Of a stretch of DNA of 37,655 nucleotides, positions 23,482 to 31,184 are shown piece after piece. The DNA is taken from assembly GCA_014360945.1 (NCBI GenBank), contig JACIWM010000002.1, positions 1-37,655 on the forward strand. The letters are read 5' to 3'. The stretch is from Candidatus Bipolaricaulota bacterium. GTDB lineage: Bacteria; Bipolaricaulota; Bipolaricaulia; Bipolaricaulales; Bipolaricaulaceae. A model generated the notes under the pieces. It saw only the letters and a list, made by a program, of their open reading frames with translations. It was not told the origin of the DNA and did not search any database. Both the position numbers and the translations under genes were made by a program. Each line of letters begins with the position of its first letter. Within the stretch, counting starts at the first letter, position 1.

Positions 23482-25001
23482 GACCAACCCTCCTCTGGAA
23501 ATGCCCGATACTGTAAGGCTTCGGCCACGTGTTCGGCCTCGATGGTATCGGAGCCGGCCAAATCCGCAATGGTCCGAGCCACCTTCAGGGTGCGCACATA
23601 ACCACGGCCGGTGAGGGCGAGATGCTCAATGGCTCGGGCCAGAAGGCTCTTGGCCTCCGGGGTGAGCACACAATATTTCTTCACTTCCCGCGGCCCCATC
23701 TCCGCGTTAGTGTGCATTTTTCCGGAGAACCTGCGGGCCTGAATTTCTCGGGCTTCCGTGACCCTTTTTCGCACCGCCTCCGAGGGCTCGCCCCCGCCCT
23801 CGCCTAAAAGCTCTTCCTTGGTGAGGCGGGGCACATGCACGAAAAGGTCGATACGGTCCAGGAAAGGTCCAGAAAGTTTTTTCCGGTACTGCACGATCTC
23901 ATGGGGGCGGCACCGACACGGCTTAAGGGGGTCCCCAAAATGTCCGCACGGACAAGGGTTCATGGCTCCCACCAGCATGAACGAAGCGGGGAAAGTCACG
24001 CTCACCCCGGCCCGCACCACCGTGATCCTCCGGTCCTCCAGGGGCTGACGCAGGGTCTCCAAAACTTTGCGGTCGAACTCGGGAAGCTCATCAAGGAAGA
24101 GAACGCCGTGATGGGCAAGACTGATTTCACCGGGAACGGGGATTCCGTGTCCTCCGCCCACCATGCCCACGTAGGAGATGGTGTGGTGGGGAGCGCGGAA
24201 CGGCCGCCAGCGCAAAAGGGGGCGATCAGGAGAGAGGAGCCCGGCCACGGAATGGATGCGGCTCACCTCTAATGCCTCCTCAAAGGAAAGGGGCGGAAGG
24301 ATTCCGGGAAGGCAGCGAGCAAGCAGGGACTTTCCTGCGCCGGGCGGGCCGATCATGAGGAGGTGGTGGCCGCCAGCCGCCGCGATCTCCAGAGCTCTTC
24401 GAGCGTGTTCCTGCCCCTTCACCAAGGAAAGATCGATCCAATCCGGCGGCGGGGCCTCGGGAATGACCCGGGGCGCAGGAGGGATGTCCTTCTCCCCGCG
24501 CAGGAAGGCCACGGCTTCCCCCAAATCGGCCACGGGAAAAACTTGGATTCCTTCTACCAAGGCCGCCTCGGAAGCCGAATCCCGGGCCACCACCATCTTT
24601 GCTATCCCTGCCTCTTTGGCAGCCAGGGCCACGGCCAAAACACCCCGCACCGGGCGGACACCCCCGTCTAAGGAAAGCTCGCCCAAAAACACCGTTTCCT
24701 CCGTGCGGGCCCTGGGGATTTGCCCGGTGGCAAGAAGGAGAGCCACAGCCAGAGCTAGATCGAATCCTGCTCCTTCCTTGCGCAGATCCGCGGGGGCGAG
24801 GTTGGCGGTGATGCGAAGCTGCGGAAACTCCAGGCCTAAATTGCGGATGGCGGCGCGCACCCGATCCCGCGCCTCCGAAACTTCTTTCTCCGCAAGGCCC
24901 ACGATGGTGAACCCCGGAAGGCCCGGCCCCACGTCACACTGGACCTCCACCAGTTTTGCTTCCACCCCGTAGGGCGTTCCGCTAAGAACTTGAGCGAACA
25001 T
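23478..25001 (-). CDS. comM: ComM/YifB-type AAA+ ATPase (Mg-chelatase-like)
   Basis: 507 residues. In naturally competent bacteria ComM is a helicase that aids branch migration of incoming DNA. N-terminal domain about 1-175 of the YifB type (GLPGFTIVGLAEKEV; SEARDRVRAAIRN), then an AAA+ module with Walker A GPPGAGKSL (218-226), a DELPEF Walker B and a C-terminal Mg-chelatase domain, with a CPCGHFGDPLKPCRC cysteine cluster between. ATG 25001 overlaps the yraN 3' end by 20 bases. The yraN-comM pairing is common. Its presence upstream of bamA and division genes is probably only operon packing. Confidence 0.93.
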   Translation of the reverse strand: MFAQVLSGTPYGVEAKLVEVQCDVGPGLPGFTIVGLAEKEVSEARDRVRAAIRNLGLEFPQLRITANLAPADLRKEGAGFDLALAVALLLATGQIPRARTEETVFLGELSLDGGVRPVRGVLAVALAAKEAGIAKMVVARDSASEAALVEGIQVFPVADLGEAVAFLRGEKDIPPAPRVIPEAPPPDWIDLSLVKGQEHARRALEIAAAGGHHLLMIGPPGAGKSLLARCLPGILPPLSFEEALEVSRIHSVAGLLSPDRPLLRWRPFRAPHHTISYVGMVGGGHGIPVPGEISLAHHGVLFLDELPEFDRKVLETLRQPLEDRRITVVRAGVSVTFPASFMLVGAMNPCPCGHFGDPLKPCRCRPHEIVQYRKKLSGPFLDRIDLFVHVPRLTKEELLGEGGGEPSEAVRKRVTEAREIQARRFSGKMHTNAEMGPREVKKYCVLTPEAKSLLARAIEHLALTGRGYVRTLKVARTIADLAGSDTIEAEHVAEALQYRAFPEEGWS

Positions 25002-25338
25002 CTTCTTCGGAAAAGGCGCCGCGGATGTGCTGGATCCCCTGGGGCGTCACGGCCACCACATCGAACCGCACGGGAACCCAGGGTTTCCCTTGGAGATAGG
25101 CCTGAGCCGCGTGCCAAAGGTGCTGTCGTTTTGAAAGGTCCACGGCTTCCTCCGGCCGCATGAACGTCGGGTCCGCCCGGCTTTTCACCTCCACGAACAC
25201 CAAGGTCTCCCCGTCTTTAGCGATGATATCCACCTCGCCGCCGCGCCAGCGCCAGTTGCGCGCAACAATGCGCATCCCTTGGGCTCGGAGATGCTTCACC
25301 GCCAACTCCTCCGCGGCTTTCCCCTCCACAACCCCCAT
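24982..25338 (-). CDS. YraN/UPF0102-family endonuclease-fold protein
   Basis: 118 residues, family length. UPF0102 proteins have a Holliday-junction-resolvase-like nuclease fold; their role is unsettled. The core reads NWRWRGGEVDIIAKDGETLVFVEVKSR, with the E-V-D and E-V-K residues of the restriction-like active site intact. ATG 25338 is taken as start; GTG 25329, three codons in, is a serious alternative because an AT-rich TAATAT/TGTAAT lies 7-9 bases before it, matching other first genes here. First gene of the long minus-strand run. Confidence 0.9.
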   Translation of the reverse strand: MGVVEGKAAEELAVKHLRAQGMRIVARNWRWRGGEVDIIAKDGETLVFVEVKSRADPTFMRPEEAVDLSKRQHLWHAAQAYLQGKPWVPVRFDVVAVTPQGIQHIRGAFSEEDVRSSS

Positions 25339-25344
25339 ATTACA
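25337..25344 (-). promoter_or_regulatory. Possible -10 region of the yraN-to-ftsZ run
   Basis: Minus-strand TGTAATAT offers TGTAAT or TAATAT 9 or 7 bases before GTG 25329. No convincing -35 is seen at 16-18 bases. It lies in the 48-base divergent gap with mtaD, the only visible intergenic site for a promoter of the fourteen-gene run. Confidence 0.3.
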
Positions 25345-25347
25345 AAA

Positions 25348-25378
25348 TTGGCCGAAAGGCGGGCTTTGCCCGTATACT
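25348..25378 (+). promoter_or_regulatory. mtaD promoter, leaderless type, with inverted repeat in the spacer
   Basis: TTGGCC (25348-25353), a long 19-base spacer, TATACT (25373-25378), then 8 bases to ATG 25387. The spacer ends with the inverted repeat CGGGC-TTT-GCCCG (25360-25372), touching the -10. The repeat could be an operator; the -35 is weak. Confidence 0.5.
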
Positions 25379-25386
25379 GAAAGGTC

Positions 25387-26673
25387 ATGCGGGTCCTCAT
25401 TCGCGGCGTGGCGGTCATTCCTAAGCCTGAAGTGGGGGTCATCCCCAAGGCCGATGTGGTCATCGAGGGCCGTCGTTACGCTGCGGTCGTCGTGGGCGAG
25501 GAAGTCTCCGGGCCGTTCGACAAGATCGTGGAAGGCGAGGGAAAGCTCCTCATCCCGGGGTTGGTCAACGCCCACACGCACTTGGCCATGACCCTCTTTC
25601 GGGGGCTCGCCCAGGATCGGCCCCTCATGGATTGGCTGGAAAAAGAGGTCTGGCCGCGGGAGAAAAAGCTCACCGGAGAAATCGTGCGCTGGTTTTCCCT
25701 TTTGGGCTTGGTGGAAATGATCCGCTGCGGGACCACGGCCTTTGCCGACATGTACTTTTTCATGGAGGAGGTGGGCGAGGCTGTGGAGAAGGCCGGGGTG
25801 CGAGCCCTCCTTTCCTACGGGATCATCGCCCCCACTCCCGAGCGGATCGAGCCCGAGCTGAAAAAAGCTGAAAGTTTTGTCCGGGAGTGGGATGGGGAAG
25901 CGGAGGGCCGCATCCGTGCCGCCTTTTCTCCCCATGCTCCTTACACCTGCGGCCCGGAAGTGTGGAAGAGGACGGTGAGTCTGGCCAAAGAGCTGCGAGT
26001 GCCCATCCATACCCATCTTTCCGAGACGAAGGAGGAGGTGGAGCGGTTCCGGGCGAAGGAGGGCCGCTCGCCCGTGGAGTGGCTGGAGGAATTAGGGGTG
26101 TTCGGCGTCCACACCCTCGCTGCCCACGGGGTGCACCTTTCCGAAAAGGACATAGAGATCCTCGCTGCTCACAACGTGCACGTGGCCCATTGCCCCACCT
26201 CCAACCTGAAGCTGGCCTGCGGGATCGCGCCGGTGGTGGAGATGCTGCGGACCGGGGTGAACGTGTGTTTGGGGACGGACGGCGCGGGCTCCGCCGGCGA
26301 CCTGAACATGGTGGAGGAGATGCGGCTTGCCGCCCTTTTGGCGAAGGTTAAAACCGGGGATCCGCAGGCCTTGCCCGCGGCGGAAGCCTTGGGCTTGGCC
26401 ACTTGGCGTGGAGCAGCGGCCCTTGGCTGGGGAAAGGAATTAGGTACAATTGAGCCCGGCCGGCGAGCCGATGGCGTCATCATCAGGCTTGACCGAGCTC
26501 ATCTTCTTCCCAATTACGATCTTTTGGCCAATTTGGTGTACGCGGCCCAAGGATCGGAGGTGGAAACGGTGTTCGTGGACGGGCACTTCCTCCTCCTTGA
26601 GGGGGAGATGCAGACCCTCGACGAAGAGGAGATACTGGGGCGCTGTCGGGAGCTGGCCAAGAAGTTCAAATGA
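25387..26673 (+). CDS. mtaD: Amidohydrolase, 5-methylthioadenosine/S-adenosylhomocysteine deaminase-like
   Basis: 428 residues. Enzymes of this group deaminate SAH, methylthioadenosine or 5'-deoxyadenosine as part of SAM by-product recycling. Metal and catalytic residues are in place: NAHTHLAM (H63, H65), PIHTHLSET (H208, H210), HVAHCPTSN (H268) and CLGTDGAG (D298). The first about 55 residues and the tail from about 365 form the usual small beta-sandwich. ATG 25387 is set by the -10 box 8 bases upstream; no Shine-Dalgarno. A related guanine or chlorohydrolase specificity cannot be ruled out. Followed by rpsO after 50 bases. Confidence 0.85.
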   Translation: MRVLIRGVAVIPKPEVGVIPKADVVIEGRRYAAVVVGEEVSGPFDKIVEGEGKLLIPGLVNAHTHLAMTLFRGLAQDRPLMDWLEKEVWPREKKLTGEIVRWFSLLGLVEMIRCGTTAFADMYFFMEEVGEAVEKAGVRALLSYGIIAPTPERIEPELKKAESFVREWDGEAEGRIRAAFSPHAPYTCGPEVWKRTVSLAKELRVPIHTHLSETKEEVERFRAKEGRSPVEWLEELGVFGVHTLAAHGVHLSEKDIEILAAHNVHVAHCPTSNLKLACGIAPVVEMLRTGVNVCLGTDGAGSAGDLNMVEEMRLAALLAKVKTGDPQALPAAEALGLATWRGAAALGWGKELGTIEPGRRADGVIIRLDRAHLLPNYDLLANLVYAAQGSEVETVFVDGHFLLLEGEMQTLDEEEILGRCRELAKKFK

Positions 26674-26723
26674 AACGGAACCCCTTCCCTCGCGCCGGGG
26701 ACGGGGCGATTGGAGGTGAGAGT

Positions 26724-26996
26724 ATGGCGCTTTCCAAGGAACAGAAGCGGGAGATCATCGCGAAGTTCGCGCGGGACCCAAGCGACACAGGCTCGGTGGA
26801 AGTGCAAGTGGCCCTTCTCACGGCTCGGATTGAGCAGCTCACGGAGCACCTAAAAGTTCATCGGAAGGATTTTCATTCCCGGCGGGGCCTATACATCTTG
26901 GTGGGGCGACGGCGCCGGCTCCTTCGCTACCTGAAGGAGAAGGATCCGGCTCGCTACCGCCGCCTAGTTGAGACTTTGAACATCCGAGGGATCTGA
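26724..26996 (+). CDS. rpsO: 30S ribosomal protein S15
   Basis: 90 residues. Binds the central domain of 16S rRNA early in 30S assembly. The protein shows the family run DTGSVEVQVALLTARIEQLTEHL and HSRRGLYILVGRRRRLLRYL. The start is fixed by a strong GGAGGTGAG six bases before ATG 26724; the frame is open upstream to 26670 but without homology. It is followed one base later by pnp, the classical rpsO-pnp pair. It may be transcribed from mtaD; no separate promoter is obvious in the 50-base gap. Confidence 0.98.
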   Translation: MALSKEQKREIIAKFARDPSDTGSVEVQVALLTARIEQLTEHLKVHRKDFHSRRGLYILVGRRRRLLRYLKEKDPARYRRLVETLNIRGI

Positions 26997-26997
26997 T

Positions 26998-29343
26998 ATG
27001 CCTGAGGTCCAGACGGAAGTAGGCGGGAAAGTGGTGAAGCTGGAGACGGGGAACCTCGCCCGTCAAGCCAGCGCTGCCGTCCTCGTCACCTGGGGCGATA
27101 CCAAGGTCCTCGTGACTGTGGTCTGCCAGCCGCTCGCTCAAGACCCTGGGTATTTCCCGCTCCGCGTGGATTTCGAGGAGCGGTTCTATGCGGGCGGGAA
27201 GATCCCCGGCGGGTTCTTCAAGCGCGAGGGAAAACCCTCGGATGAGGCGATCCTCGCGGCCCGGCTCATTGACCGGCCCATCCGCCCCCTCTTTCCCAAG
27301 GGCTACAAGGAGGAAGTGCACGTAGTGGCCACCGTTCTTTCCGCGGAGAAGGATGCTCCGCCGGATGTGGCCGGTCTTTTGGGGGCCTCGGCAGCCCTGA
27401 TGCTCTCTCCCGCGCCGTTCCTGGGCCCGGTGGCCGGGGTGCGCGTGGGCCTCAAAGACGGGCAGTTCATCCTCCATCCCCGCGATCAGGACCGGGAAGA
27501 AGGGTTCATGGACATTGTCGTGGCCGGCACAAAGGACACCGTAACCATGGTGGAAGGGCTCATGAAGGAAGTGGACGAAGAGGATGTGATCCGCGCCATC
27601 TCTTTGGCCCATGAGGAGATAAAAAAACTTGTGGCACTGCAAGAGGAGCTGGCGAAGCTGGTTCCGGTAACGAAGAAGGAGGTTCCTCCTCCTGATCCCC
27701 TGGAAGGGGAGGTGCGGGAGAAGGTCAAGGCCCGTGTGTGGGAAAGACTTCACGAGCTTAAGCGCGCGCCGGGAAAGAAGGCCCGGGATCAGATGGCCGA
27801 GGCCTTGGCGGAGGAGGCCGCGGAGAGCGTGGCCCAAGAATATCCCGAGGCTGACCGCGAGCGGGTGAAGACTCTGGCCAAGGCCCTGTTCGACGACGTG
27901 TATCGGGAGTACGTGCGTTGGTCCATTCTGGAGTTGGGCGAGCGCATGGATGGTCGCCGGCCGGAGGAGATCCGGCCCATTTCCATCCAGGTCGGGCTTC
28001 TTCCGCGCGTGCACGGTTCAGCCCTCTTCACCCGCGGGGAGACCCAGTCCCTGGGCACCTGCACCCTGGGCGCCACGAGGAAAGATGCGCAGATCATCGA
28101 CCTCATGATGGAGGAGGGCTTGAAGCGCTTCATGTTCCACTACAACTTTCCGCCCTTCTGCACCGGCGAGGCCGGCCGGATTGGCGCTCCCTCCCGCCGG
28201 GAAATCGGGCATGGAAAGCTTGCGGAAAATGCCCTTCTTGCGGTGATTCCCTCTGAGGAGGAGTTCCCCTACATCATCCGCGTTGTCTCCGAAATTTTGG
28301 AGTCCAACGGCTCTTCCTCCATGGCCTCCGTGTGTTCGGGGTGTCTGGCGATGATGGATGCCGGCGTGCCCCTTAAAGCCCATGTGGCCGGAGTGGCCAT
28401 GGGGCTTGTCACCGATCCCGCCACGGGAAGATACCGGATCCTCACGGACATCATCGGTCTTGAGGACCATTTTGGGGACATGGACTTCAAGGTGGCCGGG
28501 ACGAGGAGGGGGGTCACCGCGTTCCAGCTTGATGTGAAGACAGGCGGGCTCACGCCGGAGCTCATGCGGGAGGCCTTGGCCCAGGCCCGCGAGGCCCGCA
28601 TGTACATCCTTGATCTCATGGAGAAAGTTCTGCCCGCGCCGCGGCCGGCCCTCTCGCCCTATGCGCCCTACCTGGACGTGGTGAAGATCAACCCGGAGAA
28701 GATCGGAATTGTGATTGGGCCGGGTGGCCGCACGATCCGGAAAATCCAGGACGAGACGAAAACCCAAATCGAGATCGAGGATGACGGCACGGTGAAGATC
28801 GTGGGCGAGGGCCAGGCGGGAGTCCAACAGGCCAAGGAGATGATCCAAGAGCTCACCGAGGATATCGAGGTGGGCATGACCTTCCGTGGCCGGGTGGTGA
28901 GAATCGTGCCCTTCGGGGCCATCGTGGAGATCCGGCCTGGCGTGGACGGCCTCATTCACATTTCCAACCTCGCCGAGGGCCACGTCCGCAAGGTGGAGGA
29001 CGTGGTGAAGGTGGGCGACGAGGTCACCGTGGAGGTAGTGGAGGTGGACGAGCTTGGTCGCCCGCGGTTCAAGTTGGTCCAGGAAAAACCGACTTTGAAG
29101 GTGGGCGACATCATTCCGGGCCGGGTCACCAACGTTGTGGACTACGGGATCTTCGTGGAGATCGCCCCGGGTGTGCGCGGGCTTGTGCACCGCTCGCGGC
29201 TGGGCACGAACGAGGAGCCGGCAAAGGTCGCGAAAAAGGGCGATCGAATGCTGGTGGAGATCGTAGAGATCGATGAAGAAGGCAGGTATAAGCTTCGCCG
29301 GGTGGTGCCGAAGGGGCCGATCCGCGTGGACCAAAAGAAATGA
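26998..29343 (+). CDS. pnp: Polyribonucleotide nucleotidyltransferase with two S1 domains
   Basis: 781 residues (usual 690-720). Phosphorolytic 3'-to-5' RNA exonuclease and part of RNA decay complexes. Two RNase PH domains (about 10-225 and 320-555) flank the helical linker; the second has RYRILTDIIGLEDHFGDMDFKVAGT with the metal-binding Asp residues. Then a KH domain (GIVIGPGGRTIRKI), an S1 domain (about 623-699, RGRVVRIVPFGAIVEI) and a second S1-like domain (about 700-770, GRVTNVVDYGIFVEI; bases about 29095-29310). The second S1 is the extra part. ATG lies one base after the rpsO stop; the 3' end overlaps the next gene as ATGA. Confidence 0.97.
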   Translation: MPEVQTEVGGKVVKLETGNLARQASAAVLVTWGDTKVLVTVVCQPLAQDPGYFPLRVDFEERFYAGGKIPGGFFKREGKPSDEAILAARLIDRPIRPLFPKGYKEEVHVVATVLSAEKDAPPDVAGLLGASAALMLSPAPFLGPVAGVRVGLKDGQFILHPRDQDREEGFMDIVVAGTKDTVTMVEGLMKEVDEEDVIRAISLAHEEIKKLVALQEELAKLVPVTKKEVPPPDPLEGEVREKVKARVWERLHELKRAPGKKARDQMAEALAEEAAESVAQEYPEADRERVKTLAKALFDDVYREYVRWSILELGERMDGRRPEEIRPISIQVGLLPRVHGSALFTRGETQSLGTCTLGATRKDAQIIDLMMEEGLKRFMFHYNFPPFCTGEAGRIGAPSRREIGHGKLAENALLAVIPSEEEFPYIIRVVSEILESNGSSSMASVCSGCLAMMDAGVPLKAHVAGVAMGLVTDPATGRYRILTDIIGLEDHFGDMDFKVAGTRRGVTAFQLDVKTGGLTPELMREALAQAREARMYILDLMEKVLPAPRPALSPYAPYLDVVKINPEKIGIVIGPGGRTIRKIQDETKTQIEIEDDGTVKIVGEGQAGVQQAKEMIQELTEDIEVGMTFRGRVVRIVPFGAIVEIRPGVDGLIHISNLAEGHVRKVEDVVKVGDEVTVEVVEVDELGRPRFKLVQEKPTLKVGDIIPGRVTNVVDYGIFVEIAPGVRGLVHRSRLGTNEEPAKVAKKGDRMLVEIVEIDEEGRYKLRRVVPKGPIRVDQKK

Positions 29344-30623
29344 CCGAACTCTATACCGGGTGCTTTTCCGCCACCACTCCCGCTGGCCTTGAGGTCATCG
29401 TCGAGCCCATGCCCGGCTTCCGCAGCGTGGCCCTAGGACTTTGGGTCAAAGCCGGAAGCCGGGAGGACCCGCCGGGAAAGGAGGGCCTGGCCCACTTTGT
29501 GGAGCACATGACCTTCAAGGGCACCCAAAAGCGCACGGCCCTGGAGCTGGCGCAAAGCATCGATGCACTCGGTGGCCATCTGAACGCCGCCACCACCGCG
29601 GAATACACGTTTTATTACACCGAAGTCCTCAACACCCATGTCCTTGAGGCCCTGTCAATCCTGCACGAGCTTGTCACCATGCCGCGATTTTCTCCGGAGG
29701 ATTTGGTGCGAGAGCGGGTGGTGGTGTCAGAAGAAATCCGCTCCGCCGAGGATGACCCGGAGGACGTGGCCTTTCGACTTCTCGCGGAGACCCTTTGGGC
29801 CGATGATCACCCTCTGGGAAAGCCGGTGATCGGCCGGCTGGACACCGTTTCTCACGTGGAGATCCCCGACCTTTGGGGTTTTTTCGAGGGGCACTATCAC
29901 CCCAAGGGCATGGTCCTTGTGGCCTGTGGCGGGGTTGAACCAGACGCGGTTTTTCAGGCGGCGCAGATGTTCACCGGAGAAGGGAAAGGGACGTGCCAAG
30001 CACGTACCCCACCGAGGCCTCGAATCGGCTTGGGTTTGGCGGAGAAAAACATCCAACAAGTGCACTTGGCTTTGGGCTTTCCCACTGTGCCCGCTTCCTC
30101 CCCCGAGCGGTACGCCCTGGAGGTCCTGAACTCCATCCTTGGCGGAGGGGTGAGCTCCCGTCTCTTTCAGCGGGTGCGGGAAGAGCTTGGCCTGGCCTAC
30201 TCAGTCTTTTCGGCCACAGCTTACTTCTCCGATGCCGGAGTCCTTTCCATTTATGCCGCCGCCGAAGAGCGTAATTTCCCGCGCCTGATCGAGGTGATCC
30301 ACGGAGAGGTGGAGAAGCTCGGTAAGGAAGGGGTGCCCAGGGAAGAAGTGGATCGCGCCATCCAGCGCATTTCCAATGCGTTCCTCCTCAACCTTGATGA
30401 CCCAAGCGGCCGGATGGTGCGGTTGGGGACGGTGGTGTCTTTAGGGAGAAAGCCGATCTCGCCGGAGGAAGTGGTGCAGAGGTTTTCGGCGGTGACGGCG
30501 GAGGAGGTGCAGGAGCTGGCGCGGCGGTTTTTGCGGCCGGAGCGGGCGGCCTGGGCCGCGGTGGGACCTTCAGCCGATCGCCTCCGCCAAATCCTGCGCA
30601 ACTTCGTGGAGGTGAGCCTGTGA
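29340..30623 (+). CDS. M16-family zinc peptidase
   Basis: 427 residues, single-chain size of the bacterial pitrilysin/processing-peptidase-like family. The inverted zinc motif HFVEH gives H52, E55 and H56 in the first domain. The second domain has LGGGVSSRLFQRVREELGLAYSV, the conserved region that faces the substrate chamber. No signal peptide is seen, so a cytoplasmic role is likely. pnp followed by an M16 peptidase is a known gene order in several bacteria. It overlaps pnp (ATGA) and coaD (GTGA), so all three are coupled. The substrate is unknown. Confidence 0.92.
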   Translation: MTELYTGCFSATTPAGLEVIVEPMPGFRSVALGLWVKAGSREDPPGKEGLAHFVEHMTFKGTQKRTALELAQSIDALGGHLNAATTAEYTFYYTEVLNTHVLEALSILHELVTMPRFSPEDLVRERVVVSEEIRSAEDDPEDVAFRLLAETLWADDHPLGKPVIGRLDTVSHVEIPDLWGFFEGHYHPKGMVLVACGGVEPDAVFQAAQMFTGEGKGTCQARTPPRPRIGLGLAEKNIQQVHLALGFPTVPASSPERYALEVLNSILGGGVSSRLFQRVREELGLAYSVFSATAYFSDAGVLSIYAAAEERNFPRLIEVIHGEVEKLGKEGVPREEVDRAIQRISNAFLLNLDDPSGRMVRLGTVVSLGRKPISPEEVVQRFSAVTAEEVQELARRFLRPERAAWAAVGPSADRLRQILRNFVEVSL

Positions 30624-31135
30624 GGATCGCCATCTACCCGGGGAGTTTCGATCCCATCACCTACGGGCACATCGACGTCCTGCGCCGGGCCAAAAGGCTT
30701 TTCGACAAACTCGTGGTGGCCGTGGTGGAAAACCCCAGAAAAACCCCGCTTTTCACCGCAGAGGAAAGGAAGAAACTCGTGGAGGAGGCCCTCGCGGAGG
30801 AAGGAATTTGTGGGGTGGAGGTCATCACCTATTCCGGGCTCCTTGTGGAGTGCGCCAAGAAAGTGGGAGCGGTGGCGGTGGTCCGGGGCCTTCGGGCCAC
30901 TTCTGATTTCGACTACGAGTTTCAGCTCGCCCTCACCAACCGCGACCTTGATAGTGACATCGAGACCGTGTTCCTCATGACCGCCGGCCAGTACTCGTTC
31001 CTTTCCTCGTCCATCGTCAAAGAGGTCAAGCTCTACGGTGGGGATGTCTCGAAATTCGTGCCCCGCTGCGTGGAGCGGGCCCTGGAGGAGAAGTTTCGCA
31101 AGCTCGGGGGGAAACCCAATCCCCACGCCCTTTAG
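30620..31135 (+). CDS. coaD: Phosphopantetheine adenylyltransferase
   Basis: 171 residues, family about 160. Transfers AMP from ATP to 4'-phosphopantetheine, the fourth step of coenzyme A synthesis. Nucleotidyltransferase motif YPGSFDPITYGH (T/HxGH type, H17), the substrate region VVRGLRATSDFDYEFQLALTNR and the second motif SFLSSSIVKEV are all intact. GTG start overlaps the M16 peptidase stop as GTGA. Last gene of the mtaD operon by spacing; 49 bases follow before sucD, holding a separate promoter. Confidence 0.97.
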   Translation: MRIAIYPGSFDPITYGHIDVLRRAKRLFDKLVVAVVENPRKTPLFTAEERKKLVEEALAEEGICGVEVITYSGLLVECAKKVGAVAVVRGLRATSDFDYEFQLALTNRDLDSDIETVFLMTAGQYSFLSSSIVKEVKLYGGDVSKFVPRCVERALEEKFRKLGGKPNPHAL

Positions 31136-31146
31136 GCCACAGGGTC

Positions 31147-31176
31147 TTGGCAAGCACCGCCTCTTTGCCCTATCCT
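31147..31176 (+). promoter_or_regulatory. sucD promoter, leaderless type
   Basis: TTGGCA (31147-31152), an 18-base spacer, TATCCT (31171-31176), then 8 bases to GTG 31185. The transcript would begin at the start codon. Confidence 0.6.
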
Positions 31177-31184
31177 TTGCGGCC

